Shown: in pieces, positions 6,825 to 16,638 of the stretch
Layout of the letters: each line of letters starts with the position of its first letter
Numbering within the stretch: position 1 is the stretch's first letter
Assembly: GCA_963664605.1 (NCBI GenBank)
Contig: OY761536.1
Coordinates: 3,286,001 to 3,350,000, forward strand
Direction: 5' to 3'
DNA from: JAHOYW01 sp963664605
GTDB lineage: Bacteria; Verrucomicrobiota; Lentisphaeria; Victivallales; Victivallaceae
DNA length: 64,000 nt
Notes under the pieces: generated by a model
The model's input: only the letters and a program-made list of their open reading frames with translations
What the model was told of the DNA's origin: nothing
The model's database searches: none
Position numbers and translations under genes: made by a program

Positions 6825-9104
6825 TCATACTGCAAAGACGATTTCAAGAATTTGGCTAGAAGATTTTGTCTGCCCATATAACATCCAGTTGCCCTTACCG
6901 GGCTTGATTTGAACAGCAGATGCGCCTTTGACCTCGACAGGTTCTTGTGAAAATGTTAAAGCGAACTCACCTGAAAAAGCGAATTTTATATGCATAACAT
7001 TGTCTTTTAGCGACAATGATTCAACTTTTAAATCAGCATCCAGAAGCTGCGGTAAATCATTATTGCTGTTTATTGCCAGCAAAATGCTGGAGTGCGGTTT
7101 TAAACTGATATTGAAATTGTCCGCTTTTATTGATGAGTCTTTCCAGATGTCGGTAATCAAATAAGTTCCAGGATCTAAGCCTAAAGATTCAAAATCTAAC
7201 TTGAATTCTTTTTCACTTTCACTCAAATTAAATATGGCTGCTGTACGAAGCGGCATATTCTGATTATCCACGCATAAGCTGAAATGAGGAGATTTAAAAT
7301 ACCATATTTCCGGCGGCGCGTCATTTTTGCGATAATCATAACCGGCAAAATATATATCCTGTCCATTATTGGGACAACATACGGCTTTCTTTAAAACCTT
7401 AAACCGCGGATGTTCTTTTTCTTTATAAAGCCAGCCGGCGAGTTCCACCATAGAGCGGGAAATAAGACAGAAATTAACGCATAAAAACGCTTCTTCATCA
7501 GTCAAGCCGGGAAAAATCCCGACAGCATCACTGTTTGCTACAAACAGATCACCAATTTGCAGGGCAAAACAAGCCGCACCCCATTGGAAAGTTGTTTTTA
7601 TATAGTCCCAGTTGCCGCCTCCGATATCAATCCCGTAACGGTAATTTGTGAAGTATTGGCTGAGAAAGGGATTTGCCATCACAATATCACACCCCGTTTG
7701 CAGATAACCGTTTGCAGGCAGGTGCTTACGAATCTCCCCGAGCCACCAGGAACGCCATTCATAACCTGATTTTTGCTTGTTTTCCAGCAAGTCATGGCTG
7801 TCTTCAAAAGCATAACTCCAAAAATCCAGTTTCATACCTTCGAACCCTGATTCCTCGAAAAAGAAATCCAAGGCTTTTTTCATATATTTGCGAACTTCCG
7901 GCTTGCTGACATCCAGCACAGTTCTGCTTGTAATACGAAATGAATAATCAACTCCCCAATCCGGGTGCTCCTTTACCAGTTTCGCGGTATTAGGTATATG
8001 TCCTCCCATCCATACAGCCGGACGCAAGCCAGTTTCTTTAATTTTACTGGTAAAAGAATCCAATCCCTCAGGAAATTTCTTTTTTGCAACCCCTCCCCTC
8101 CCCTCATACGGCATTCCAAGTCCATGCGCGACAGTCATATCATCACTGTGCTGGGCATAACCATCATCTATTTGTATCCACTCGACTGTAGGAAAATTTT
8201 CAGCAATAAATTCGGCATTTTTCAGCAACCTTTCCTGATCTACGTCGCGGAAAATACCATCATTCCACGACCCCCACACCAGCGAGCGCCGGTTTATATC
8301 CGTCACCCCGTATGCAGGAGGAAGATATTTCTTTAAAACCTTAATATAACCGTCAAAAATACAATCAAGCATATCCGCCTGTTCAGTAAGCCCCAGATAC
8401 CAGATGTCATCTAAAGCCCGCCCAGGTTCGAGTTCACAATATTTTACTGCTTTGAAAGAAGCGAAAACTTCGCAAGACAAACAGCCGTTTTGATGTTCGA
8501 CATTGTAATTATGAAAAAATGATTTTTGCGAAAGAGAACCGTGCACAATGCCTTTGCCTGTTTCATAATTTGACAACAGGATTGCGGGGAAAGGCTGATA
8601 CGGTGAAGCGCCTATCCGACTGCTGACAACCCCAGGATCAGCCCAGCGGTTAGCTGCTGTAGTGTCATACTCTCCTTCTTTAGCCTTCAGCGAAGAGTTA
8701 CCGTGTTCGACCGGAATAGTCATCTTACTGAATATACGTGGATTTTCAAGGTGATAATAATAATCGTTTTTTAAGTCTCCGCCAAAGTCTATATTTTCCA
8801 GTGACACCCCAGTTTCAGTTAATTTAATCAATCCGCCTCCGACATTAACAGTACGTCGTTTACATACAACATGGGCAGAGGCAAAATCAATAAAGATACT
8901 CTCTTTCAAACCGCATTCATAATCCAAAGTGATATGAGCATTAGCTTTTTTGTGATTTACCTTTGTTTTAACAAGCGCCGGAAATATTCTTTGCTCATTA
9001 ACAATGACAAAGAATTTTATATTAACCCTGTCAAGCTTAACTACATTATTTAACAACAGGTCTATTTGATTCATTTTTTTATCCATTTCATTCAATTCTT
9101 TCAT
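6825..9104 (-). CDS. GH36-like (clan GH-D) alpha-galactosidase-type glycosidase, cytoplasmic
   Basis: The product is 759 residues with no signal peptide. An N-terminal beta-rich domain occupies about 1-270. A TIM barrel follows, with WGSWNDGIF, WIQIDDGY (about 310), RPAVWMGGH (about 361) and MKLDFW, whose Asp427 is placed like the clan GH-D nucleophile. YRYGIDIGGGNW, with Asp493, may hold the acid/base. A C-terminal beta domain follows. The family hydrolyses or transfers alpha-galactosides; raffinose-synthase-like relatives share this fold, so the substrate is uncertain. It is the last gene of a six-gene operon, starting 3 bases after the ATP sulfurylase stop with no clear ribosome site of its own. 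Confidence 0.75.
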   Translation of the reverse strand: MKELNEMDKKMNQIDLLLNNVVKLDRVNIKFFVIVNEQRIFPALVKTKVNHKKANAHITLDYECGLKESIFIDFASAHVVCKRRTVNVGGGLIKLTETGVSLENIDFGGDLKNDYYYHLENPRIFSKMTIPVEHGNSSLKAKEGEYDTTAANRWADPGVVSSRIGASPYQPFPAILLSNYETGKGIVHGSLSQKSFFHNYNVEHQNGCLSCEVFASFKAVKYCELEPGRALDDIWYLGLTEQADMLDCIFDGYIKVLKKYLPPAYGVTDINRRSLVWGSWNDGIFRDVDQERLLKNAEFIAENFPTVEWIQIDDGYAQHSDDMTVAHGLGMPYEGRGGVAKKKFPEGLDSFTSKIKETGLRPAVWMGGHIPNTAKLVKEHPDWGVDYSFRITSRTVLDVSKPEVRKYMKKALDFFFEESGFEGMKLDFWSYAFEDSHDLLENKQKSGYEWRSWWLGEIRKHLPANGYLQTGCDIVMANPFLSQYFTNYRYGIDIGGGNWDYIKTTFQWGAACFALQIGDLFVANSDAVGIFPGLTDEEAFLCVNFCLISRSMVELAGWLYKEKEHPRFKVLKKAVCCPNNGQDIYFAGYDYRKNDAPPEIWYFKSPHFSLCVDNQNMPLRTAAIFNLSESEKEFKLDFESLGLDPGTYLITDIWKDSSIKADNFNISLKPHSSILLAINSNNDLPQLLDADLKVESLSLKDNVMHIKFAFSGEFALTFSQEPVEVKGASAVQIKPGKGNWMLYGQTKSSSQILEIVFAV

Positions 9105-9107
9105 AAC

Positions 9108-10271
9108 TTAGCATGTTTTATAATAATTTTGTAATATTTCCAATATTTCCGGCCTGCTGAATTCAGGTTTGATGCTTCCATCTTCCTTGAGCTTGTTTCT
9201 CAGTTCCGTACCGCTTATCATACATCGGCTTGAATCCGGGTGACGGCAGGTTTTCAGGGAAGCCATCTCATTGCACTCATAACACCAGAAAGTCCAATCC
9301 ATGTTCAAAGGCTTTATCCCAAGAGCTCCCGGCTTCAAAGCCGTAAAAATATTCTGAGCGTCAAATGGCCCGTAATAACCGCCGACTCCGGCATGGTCAC
9401 GGCCGATAATAATATGACTGCAGCCAAAATTCTGGCGGATAACCGCATGAAGCAAAGCTTCTTTGGGACCGGCGTAGCGCATTTCCATAGGGTAGACGTT
9501 AAAAACAATATTGTCTTTCATAAGATATTTATCTAGAATCACTTTGTAGCAATCCATTCTGACTTCTGCAGGAATATCTCCGGGCTTTAAATTTCCGACA
9601 ATCGGGTGAATAAATACTCCGTCGCTCACTTCCATTGCTATTTTTATTAGATATTCATGAGAACGGTGTATTGGGTTCCGGGTTTGAAAAGCGGTTATTT
9701 TCGACCAGCCCTTTTTCTTAAATGCCGCCCGGGTTTCTGCAGGCAAGGCAAAATCCGGATATTTTCCGGGGTATTCTCCCAGGCTGAAAGCTTTTACAGG
9801 GCCGCCAATATAGACTTCTTTCTGGCTGTAAAGCTGTTTTACGCCGGGATGCGCCTCTTCGTTTGTTTTAAATATACTCAGGCACTCAATCTCCTTATTA
9901 TAAAGATACTTTCCCTGCACCGTCATAGTTCCCATAAGTTCGCGGCTTTGCCCGTCTAAAAGAGCCACTTCCTGACCATATTCTATTTCATCAGCTTCTT
10001 TTTCCGACACTGCCAGAGTAACGGGAATCGGCCAAAACAGCCCGTTTTCAAGTTCCATTTGGTTTAAGACGCCGTGATAATCATTTTCAGTCATGAAGCC
10101 CTCCAGAGGGCTGAAAGCGCCGGAAGCCAACATGATAAAGTCTGAATTCTCCCTGGAATTCATAAATACTTTAGTCATGCCTCCGGCTTTTTCCCGTTCG
10201 GAAGCCAATTCGCTGTCCTTGACTAACAGGGGGGTAAGCCTGCCTCCATGCGGCGGTATTATTCCGTTCAT
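9108..10271 (-). CDS. sat: Sulfate adenylyltransferase (ATP sulfurylase)
   Basis: Catalyses ATP + sulfate to APS + pyrophosphate in the cytoplasm. The 387-residue length suits the single-polypeptide Sat type without a fused APS kinase. Visible signatures are QTRNPIHRSHEYL at 196-208 (nucleotide-binding QxRNP and HxxH) and GRDHAGVG at 290-297. The WCYECNEM...TCRHP...SSRCM cysteine cluster near 330-350 probably binds zinc. The ATG overlaps the sulfotransferase stop by 4 bases (ATGA), with GGAG 10 bases upstream, so the two are translationally coupled. No APS kinase or APS reductase gene is nearby. Its place among glycosidases suggests it feeds sulfation or uses sulfate released from glycans. 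Confidence 0.93.
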   Translation of the reverse strand: MNGIIPPHGGRLTPLLVKDSELASEREKAGGMTKVFMNSRENSDFIMLASGAFSPLEGFMTENDYHGVLNQMELENGLFWPIPVTLAVSEKEADEIEYGQEVALLDGQSRELMGTMTVQGKYLYNKEIECLSIFKTNEEAHPGVKQLYSQKEVYIGGPVKAFSLGEYPGKYPDFALPAETRAAFKKKGWSKITAFQTRNPIHRSHEYLIKIAMEVSDGVFIHPIVGNLKPGDIPAEVRMDCYKVILDKYLMKDNIVFNVYPMEMRYAGPKEALLHAVIRQNFGCSHIIIGRDHAGVGGYYGPFDAQNIFTALKPGALGIKPLNMDWTFWCYECNEMASLKTCRHPDSSRCMISGTELRNKLKEDGSIKPEFSRPEILEILQNYYKTC

Positions 10272-11263
10272 TTCACGGCTTCTCCATCGTATAAATGCCT
10301 GCTTTTGATCCTCTCGATTCCCTTCCAGAATTTTTCGTAGGCTTCGTTCTCAATATCAGTCCGCACTCTTTCCTCATAGCTTATACTCAGCGCTTTTTTC
10401 TCCAGGACTTCAAGGCTCGCATTTTCTTCAAAGTCTCTACTATATCCTAAAAAAATCATTTCTTCTTTACATAATGCTTCTATATACCGGATTTCCGATT
10501 CTGAAAGCTTATCTTTATATAAATTAAAATTATCTTTTTTTACCGGTTCCTGAAGATCACGCCAGCTCACCATTTTATTTGAGTTCTGACTCGTCAAAGT
10601 TTTTTTATGGAATTCCAGCATTTCTCCAGAATAAGGTATTTGTAGAAAGTCACAGACTTTTTGTACCGTATCTTCTGTGTCTGTCAGCAGATCCTCGAAC
10701 TTAAGTGATAATATTTTACCAAGCGGTTTCAAACAAGCATAAAGCTTCATCGTTTCATGCTGGTCTTCTTTCCAGACTCGTGCGCCTGTAACAGCACCGC
10801 CGTTAGACGCCAGCTCCTTCCATGTCAAAGCCATATCCCTGGGGTCCCGTGCAAGCCAGATAAATTTTGCATCCGGAAAATGAGATAAAATAAACGAAGC
10901 CCAACGATATGTATGATTTTCTTTTATAAAGACAGAAGTTTTACCATGAACCTTTGCTTCCGTTTCATAAACATATCTGACAATCGCTCCTAAGTTCCTT
11001 TCTTCTACATTGTCCTTGAGCATTTCCGCGGTCACTTCACTCTGCCACTCAGAAAACTTGTTTTGCAGGTAAAAAGCCGTATCCTCAAGCAGAATTCCCC
11101 AGTTCTCATCTGTACTCAGATCACCATACCTGTAAAGATTTGAACTGATAAAATTAATCATGTGAGATGGGAAAGGCGCGCAGACATCCGGGTGCGCGTC
11201 AATTATTTTCGAAATCAGGTTGCTTCCTGACCTTTCCGAACAAATTAAAAAATTAAATTGCAT
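10268..11263 (-). CDS. PAPS-dependent sulfotransferase
   Basis: The product is 331 residues with no signal peptide. The 5'-phosphosulfate-binding loop is CSERSGSNLI at residues 8-17, and the 3'-phosphate-binding motif is LARDPRDMALTW at about 137-148, the two hallmarks of cytosolic/Golgi-type sulfotransferases. IKENHTYR and the C-terminal helices complete the fold. The enzyme should move a sulfuryl group from PAPS to a hydroxyl or amine; the acceptor cannot be read from sequence. An AAAGGT ribosome site precedes the ATG at 11263. The 4-base overlap with the ATP sulfurylase gene points to a dedicated sulfate-activation and transfer pair, with APS kinase supplied from elsewhere. Confidence 0.88.
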   Translation of the reverse strand: MQFNFLICSERSGSNLISKIIDAHPDVCAPFPSHMINFISSNLYRYGDLSTDENWGILLEDTAFYLQNKFSEWQSEVTAEMLKDNVEERNLGAIVRYVYETEAKVHGKTSVFIKENHTYRWASFILSHFPDAKFIWLARDPRDMALTWKELASNGGAVTGARVWKEDQHETMKLYACLKPLGKILSLKFEDLLTDTEDTVQKVCDFLQIPYSGEMLEFHKKTLTSQNSNKMVSWRDLQEPVKKDNFNLYKDKLSESEIRYIEALCKEEMIFLGYSRDFEENASLEVLEKKALSISYEERVRTDIENEAYEKFWKGIERIKSRHLYDGEAVK

Positions 11264-11308
11264 AATAATACCTTTTATTTAATGGTCCTTAAGTTTTTGA
11301 TTAGTAGT

Positions 11309-12646
11309 TCAGGAGAATAGTTCAGTATCCAATTCAAGCAAATACTGCACCAGTTCTTCATGAATATTCTTATAAGGAAGGGTATATTTCCATAATGGAA
11401 CGGTTCTTGCCGCATAGCTTTCCTTGTCTTCCGACGTAACCTTATCTATGGCATATCCCTGATCATCATTACAGGCGCTCATCACCAATGGAACCGGAGC
11501 TGACGCCTTTGCCGTTACATCATTTTTTATAGCTTGAAAAACTTCAAACGGTGTGGCAAACAGAACTAACGGACCTATTCTGATACCCTGGATCACGGTT
11601 TTATTTTCAAACGATTCTCCATTCTCAAGTTTTTGAATGACATAACGCAAAGCCCGTACCTTCAAAAGCGTTTCATGCAAAATGGGAGCCAAAGTAGAAG
11701 GTTCATTTACAACAGCCTCCAACTCGGACAGTTTCGTTCGTAATGTATTAATATCAACTTCCCTTCGGGAAAAAGTCACCTGTTTGCGGACAAATTTCAA
11801 AACATTCTGTTTCTCCAAAGTTACCAGAGGAGTTCCTGCCGCAATTCCAAGGCGGATGGAATTTAAATACCTGTCTGACATGATATCAAGTGCTTCCAGC
11901 ACCTTGTCGTTCCCCATGCAGCAGCAAGCGGCGTTGACATCTCCCTGAGCTCCTGTCAGAAATAAACCGGTTGAACCGGTAAATTCTTTTTCGAGGCGGT
12001 TAGTGGCAATCCCTGTAAAATCACCGTGTATATAGGTACTGCCTGAACCTCCGACAACATTATGACATCCGAAATAAGATAGAAAACCTAGTATTTCATC
12101 TTCCGCGCTTACGGTTAAAACATGTGCGAATGTATCCGTAAGCTCCGGTTTTTCCGGACGAAAATCCGGTTTCAAGCCTTCTTCACGGTAATTGAATTTT
12201 TCATATACCCGGTTTACTCCGATGCCTTCACATGGAACTTTCGCATAGCTTAATTCCGCCTCCCGCATATTTTTGACCGCTTCAATGCCAGCTTTCGCAA
12301 TCTTCTGCGGAAGGACTTTTACGTATGACTCATCATAAGTATTCCTGTTGTTTGTGGGTATACATGGGCCACTGTGTGTATGTGTGGCCTGAACCAAAAT
12401 GCCGTTTTCACCGACGCCTGTTTCCTTTTCTACCAGGCGACAAACTTCACGAGTGATTACAGCAGGAGCCAGAGCCAGTTCACAACTAACAATAACAGCT
12501 GTTTTTTCCCCATCACTGACCGCCATGCCGCGCGCCCATAATTTATCCCTGACTGCAGTAGCATACCGTTTCATCTGACCGGGATAGCCTGCAAGTTCAA
12601 TTCCCAAACGCGGAGTAATATCTTGTTTTGCAAATCCAAATTTCAT
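11309..12646 (-). CDS. Neutral ceramidase-like (PF04734-type) metal-dependent hydrolase
   Basis: The product is 445 residues with no signal peptide. It carries zinc-site features of the neutral/alkaline ceramidase N-terminal domain: QATHTHSGP at 86-94 (His89, His91), FGCHNVVGGSGS, HGDFTG and TGAQGDVNA near 220-235. True neutral ceramidases are longer (around 650-700 residues), with a C-terminal immunoglobulin-like domain and an export signal. This protein has neither, so ceramide cleavage should not be assumed. Many such short relatives are encoded in glycan loci of Planctomycetes and Lentisphaerae. It sits between the secreted GH42-like enzyme and the sulfotransferase. Confidence 0.75.
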   Translation of the reverse strand: MKFGFAKQDITPRLGIELAGYPGQMKRYATAVRDKLWARGMAVSDGEKTAVIVSCELALAPAVITREVCRLVEKETGVGENGILVQATHTHSGPCIPTNNRNTYDESYVKVLPQKIAKAGIEAVKNMREAELSYAKVPCEGIGVNRVYEKFNYREEGLKPDFRPEKPELTDTFAHVLTVSAEDEILGFLSYFGCHNVVGGSGSTYIHGDFTGIATNRLEKEFTGSTGLFLTGAQGDVNAACCCMGNDKVLEALDIMSDRYLNSIRLGIAAGTPLVTLEKQNVLKFVRKQVTFSRREVDINTLRTKLSELEAVVNEPSTLAPILHETLLKVRALRYVIQKLENGESFENKTVIQGIRIGPLVLFATPFEVFQAIKNDVTAKASAPVPLVMSACNDDQGYAIDKVTSEDKESYAARTVPLWKYTLPYKNIHEELVQYLLELDTELFS

Positions 12647-12662
12647 AATTATCTTTTTATCT

Positions 12663-15600
12663 TCAGGGTTTTAACCAAATTGACAGGCCTTTACATTTTT
12701 TCCTTGCCTGCTGTCCCGGTTTCAATTTTTGCCCGGGTTCAATAAATTTACAGGTAAAACCGGCATTTCCACCGGTGTTGCTCAAGCGTATCATTATAAG
12801 GTTACGCTTTTCAGGCAAAGTCACGACCGTGCCGACCGGCCCTTTTTTGCCTTCCGGCTTTTTGCCGTTGATCCATATTTCAGCATCTCCGGCAGCAGCA
12901 AACGCCAATTCAACTTTCTGACCGATTCTGCCTTTAAGGAAAAAAGCAATCACTCCAGTCTGGTTCCTTCCTATATCCAGGCTGTAATCATTTATCCATG
13001 GTTGAGTATAACAGACAGTACGCCATGGTCCCAGCCCCGTCGATAACGAACGATTAGCTTTGGGGTTTATCAAATAGAGATATTTATCTGAAGCTCTTCG
13101 CGCCGGATTATCACTTACGAATTTGCTTTTGACTGGATTCCAATCAAGAGCGGACGGATTTTTACCTGTATTGGCTGCTAATTCAGCAATTTTTTTGTTT
13201 GTTTCATCACTTGTCGGATACGGTCCCGAAAACAGGAATACGTTAGAAGTAAAAGAGCTCAGTTGATACGGCCCCTCCTGCTTTGCGGGAGCTTTTAACC
13301 ATTTTTTCCTGAGTTCGTAGAATTGCTTTAAAGGCAAACTGCTCGCCCATTTATAATTATTAAGCGGAACTTTTGGAGAACGACTCCGGGAAACAAACTG
13401 TTTTCTATCTGCCTCATGCTGTTTTTCCAGCTCCATCAAAGCCTGTTCCGCCTTTTTCGGATCACCAAGATAAAACAGCCGGGTTTCACCCCACTTTAAC
13501 GGAATCGTAAAGCTTTTGACTCCAGATGCTACAGTCTTACCGCTGAAAACATCATATACATCAGCTTTCCCCGGAAGTTTTATTGTCTTATTACCAGTTT
13601 TGGCTGCATGAACAGAAACAAAGTTTTTATTTCCTAAACATATATCATTAGTGTCAAGATAGATATGACAGCCTGCCAATTTGGCCAGATCACGGATAAT
13701 TTCCGGCAATACTAAACAAGTAGCGGCATAAACTGATGTCCAGTTCTCAAATTTCCGAATTGCAAAACGACATTTGCCGCTCTGGTCTTTTCCCAATGGA
13801 ACCGCTTCCGGGTCAATAGATGCAATCGGAGCAATAACATTTCCCACCCGCAACCCGGTAGCGGTATCAGATATTGATACTTCCTTCAACAATTTAGTTT
13901 TTCGAGTACCATCAGACGTTTTTTCAGCTATGTATTTAGGAAATTTACGTTTTGCGATTTCTGACTGGTAGTTTTTGGCAAGGATAGCCACCTTTCCATT
14001 CGGATTGACTTTATACTTCAATTTTATCCCGGTCAGCTTAAATAGGCCCTGATCGATATTGGCGTCTTTACGACTTAAATTCACCACTCCGGGGTCATGC
14101 ATCCACAAAACAATACGCTTATCCGATTTAATTTTGTCAATTTCCCGGCGCTCTGGATCTGAAAGCGCACGAATATTGAGGAAAATAACAAATTTATATT
14201 TCTTATAGATTTCGTCTTTGAGGAAATCACGCAATTCATAAAACTCATAATCACAGCCAATATTCTCTAAAGAATGACGGCGCATACGGTTGGGGTTGGC
14301 AAACCAGTTTGCATAAAGCTGACTTTCCTGGTCACTGACAACCGCGATTTCACAATTCCGTTCCATTCCGGCGGAATTCATAAACTTCCCGATCCGGTTG
14401 AGTTTCCCGATTTCCCGGATCAGATCTCTATCATAAAACCAGCTCCAGTTAAAATCCATCAGATAAGTGGGATAATTTTTTATCATGGAACGGACAAATT
14501 CTCTTCTTAACATCTGAATGCTCTGCTCTACACTAAGCGTTGGGCTTCCAGCTCTGCCAGACCTTGTGCCATAAGCATTATGCGTCCGGTAATCCCCTTC
14601 GTTAAACCAAATCATATTATGGGCATCCAGAGATGCAGATGCATTTCTGTATAGTGGCGAACGCCCAAGCTCACGGCCGCTGTAACTGGAAGGGCCTCCT
14701 AAAAAATCTATGTCAGGACAATCCATAAGTTGAGAAATAAATACCGTGCCGTTAGTTGGGAAACATTGAAGTCCCGCATTGATCTCCATTCCAGCCAGAG
14801 AATTCCCCGAAGTCGCTTTTTTAATTATCTTCGCAAAATATTTAGCGGCATTAGTCACTGGCAAATTAAGGGTCTGCAAATAATCAGAAACTTTTGAGCA
14901 AGGTATTATCGGGCGTTTATTACGCTCCTTCAAAGTGGGCAAAACAAATATATCAGAATCTTTCGCCGGAAGCTTATTCTTATATTTTACCGTTAACAAG
15001 TGTTTAAATGCCTGTTTTCTGCCGGGGCTGTAATCCCATCCGGGATCTCCTTTGCCCTTATAATACCACCACTCCCCGCTATTCAGGGCGCCAATATAAA
15101 AACCAACAACATGCCCGGCGTATTTGGATTTGCCAACATCATGGATAAATTTATAAAGCGCTTCACCGCAATAACGCCGCCATTCATTCAAGGCATTCGG
15201 ACGGGATTTTATTTTAGTATAATACCGGCTGCCCCAATTTGTTTCTCCGTCCGGACCAGTCAACAGGGCTTTCGGGTATTTTTTCACAAAATCCCGGGAA
15301 ACATTTATCATCCATATCCTGACTATAAACTTTGCATCGGGAACTGCGCTCAGGAGTCTATCCGCTCGCGTTTTAAACAATTTAAACGCATGATGAGGAT
15401 TTTTATCTAAAGGAGCATTAATATCTGTATTGACCTGGAAAAATGTGATGCCTTCTTCCCGCAGTTGACGTTCAAGCGGCGCTCCTTTAAGGGTTGTAGC
15501 TCCGACATCCCGGCAGATAAAGTCCAGAGGCTTTCCATCACAAACCATGCTCAGAACCCCATTGACCTTTTTAATTCTGCTTTTCAAAAAAGGATAGGGT

Positions 15601-15770
15601 TTTTCCGGCGGGACAAGCCAACGTTCATCAAGTTGTCTTTCACTTGCCGGGCTGAAATCTATAGTCTGCTTCAGGAATACATTTTCATCAGCCGGGTAGT
15701 CCGCTGCCAAAACTGATAAAAAAGTCGATAATAATAAAACGCTTAAAAGTATCTGAGAAAAATATTTCAT
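12663..15770 (-). CDS. Secreted GH42-like beta-galactosidase-type enzyme
   Basis: The product is 1,035 residues from the ATG at 15770, which follows an AGG-containing ribosome site; an in-frame TTG two codons upstream is less likely. Residues 1-22 are a Sec signal ending at VLAA. A GH-A-clan barrel follows, with a candidate acid/base Glu233 in ALNSGEWWYYKG and a candidate nucleophile Glu391 in MIWFNEGDYRTH. Then comes a Rossmann-like trimerisation-type segment (VIFLNIRALSDPERREID), as in GH42 enzymes, and a C-terminal module (WRTVCYTQPWIND ... AEIWINGKK) resembling a sugar-binding jelly roll. The substrate is unknown. It follows the pseudopilin start of the operon. Confidence 0.68.
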   Translation of the reverse strand: MKYFSQILLSVLLLSTFLSVLAADYPADENVFLKQTIDFSPASERQLDERWLVPPEKPYPFLKSRIKKVNGVLSMVCDGKPLDFICRDVGATTLKGAPLERQLREEGITFFQVNTDINAPLDKNPHHAFKLFKTRADRLLSAVPDAKFIVRIWMINVSRDFVKKYPKALLTGPDGETNWGSRYYTKIKSRPNALNEWRRYCGEALYKFIHDVGKSKYAGHVVGFYIGALNSGEWWYYKGKGDPGWDYSPGRKQAFKHLLTVKYKNKLPAKDSDIFVLPTLKERNKRPIIPCSKVSDYLQTLNLPVTNAAKYFAKIIKKATSGNSLAGMEINAGLQCFPTNGTVFISQLMDCPDIDFLGGPSSYSGRELGRSPLYRNASASLDAHNMIWFNEGDYRTHNAYGTRSGRAGSPTLSVEQSIQMLRREFVRSMIKNYPTYLMDFNWSWFYDRDLIREIGKLNRIGKFMNSAGMERNCEIAVVSDQESQLYANWFANPNRMRRHSLENIGCDYEFYELRDFLKDEIYKKYKFVIFLNIRALSDPERREIDKIKSDKRIVLWMHDPGVVNLSRKDANIDQGLFKLTGIKLKYKVNPNGKVAILAKNYQSEIAKRKFPKYIAEKTSDGTRKTKLLKEVSISDTATGLRVGNVIAPIASIDPEAVPLGKDQSGKCRFAIRKFENWTSVYAATCLVLPEIIRDLAKLAGCHIYLDTNDICLGNKNFVSVHAAKTGNKTIKLPGKADVYDVFSGKTVASGVKSFTIPLKWGETRLFYLGDPKKAEQALMELEKQHEADRKQFVSRSRSPKVPLNNYKWASSLPLKQFYELRKKWLKAPAKQEGPYQLSSFTSNVFLFSGPYPTSDETNKKIAELAANTGKNPSALDWNPVKSKFVSDNPARRASDKYLYLINPKANRSLSTGLGPWRTVCYTQPWINDYSLDIGRNQTGVIAFFLKGRIGQKVELAFAAAGDAEIWINGKKPEGKKGPVGTVVTLPEKRNLIMIRLSNTGGNAGFTCKFIEPGQKLKPGQQARKKCKGLSIWLKP

Positions 15771-15778
15771 TATCAAAC

Positions 15779-16537
15779 CTATTTATCAAAAAGCCAGAGA
15801 TTTTCAGGAGTCAAGGTATATTCCCATTTTTTCCACTCAACATGACCATCTACAAACGACCAGTTGTTGCCCAGGGAATGGTAGCCTTTCTTTCCTTCAT
15901 CTTCCGGGCTTACTTTTCCTTTTGCAGTATATTCATAAGTATAATACTGATTGTAACAGTTCATCAGTTTACTGGTTCCAACCATTCCGTTATAAGAATG
16001 ATGATTTTCCGCAAGCATAATTGTCGCCGATGATTTTTTTACCAGGGCAAGTTTGCGTCCACCCTTAGAACCATCAACATTACAATCCAGAGTGTCAGCA
16101 TCCATAACTTCCAGATTACAGGAATAACTGATCTTTCCCAACCGGTTTTTGCTTATTAACAGTTCATGTGCCGGCGTAGCATCAGCGGGGCATATAAAAG
16201 GCCCAAGCTTTTCTGGCATCCAGCCACCCGTGGGCAGGTTAAGCCCCATGTAAGCAGCCGCTTTCATTGTCCATTCTTTTCCTTTTACCTGACTGCCGCT
16301 TATTTCCATAGCTGCCGGCAAATGACCATCATAATCATCCGCATACATTAACACTCCTGAACTCATACTTTTCATATTGTTTGCGCAACTGATAGATTTG
16401 GCTCTGCCCCTGGCCTGATTTAATGCCGGCAACAACATGCTGGCAAGAATCGCTATGATAGCTATCACCACAAGGAGCTCTATAAGTGTAAAAATATTTT
16501 TTTTGACCCGCTGTTGTTTACTGACTTGTATAAACAT
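15779..16537 (-). CDS. Pseudopilin, first gene of the sulfotransferase/GH operon
   Basis: The product is 252 residues from the ATG at 16537, whose GGAGG ribosome site lies inside an apparent five-codon upstream extension. The prepilin segment FTLIELLVVIAIIAILA is at about 17-33, followed by ALNQARGRAKSISCANNMKSM. A C-terminal globular domain contains FICPAD and ends near HSLGNNWSFVDGHVEW, the H-x9-DG type motif seen in PVC-group pseudopilins. It is predicted to be processed by a prepilin peptidase and displayed at the inner membrane or in a type II-like pseudopilus. The GH42-like gene starts 8 bases downstream. Confidence 0.88.
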   Translation of the reverse strand: MFIQVSKQQRVKKNIFTLIELLVVIAIIAILASMLLPALNQARGRAKSISCANNMKSMSSGVLMYADDYDGHLPAAMEISGSQVKGKEWTMKAAAYMGLNLPTGGWMPEKLGPFICPADATPAHELLISKNRLGKISYSCNLEVMDADTLDCNVDGSKGGRKLALVKKSSATIMLAENHHSYNGMVGTSKLMNCYNQYYTYEYTAKGKVSPEDEGKKGYHSLGNNWSFVDGHVEWKKWEYTLTPENLWLFDK

Positions 16538-16610
16538 CTTTCTTTCCTCCATTTTTTTACAGTTATTTTTTTTATATTTTATGAAACCTAATCGCTATAA
16601 CTTTGTTTTA

Positions 16611-16620
16611 TGACCTCCTT
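16611..16620 (-). promoter_or_regulatory. Strong Shine-Dalgarno-like sequence without a gene, 5' leader of pseudopilin mRNA
   Basis: The minus strand reads AAGGAGGTCA, about 75 bases upstream of the pseudopilin ATG, which has its own ribosome site. No start codon with an open frame follows. A possible promoter, TTAACA (16656-16651) N16 TAAAAT (16634-16629), would put this motif at the extreme 5' end of the transcript. Confidence 0.4.
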
Positions 16621-16638
16621 AATATGTAATTTTACTAT

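Noticed and set aside
11309..12646. Naming the gene a ceramidase outright
   Set aside because: Only the N-terminal zinc domain is present and there is no export signal; the family contains many members of unknown substrate.
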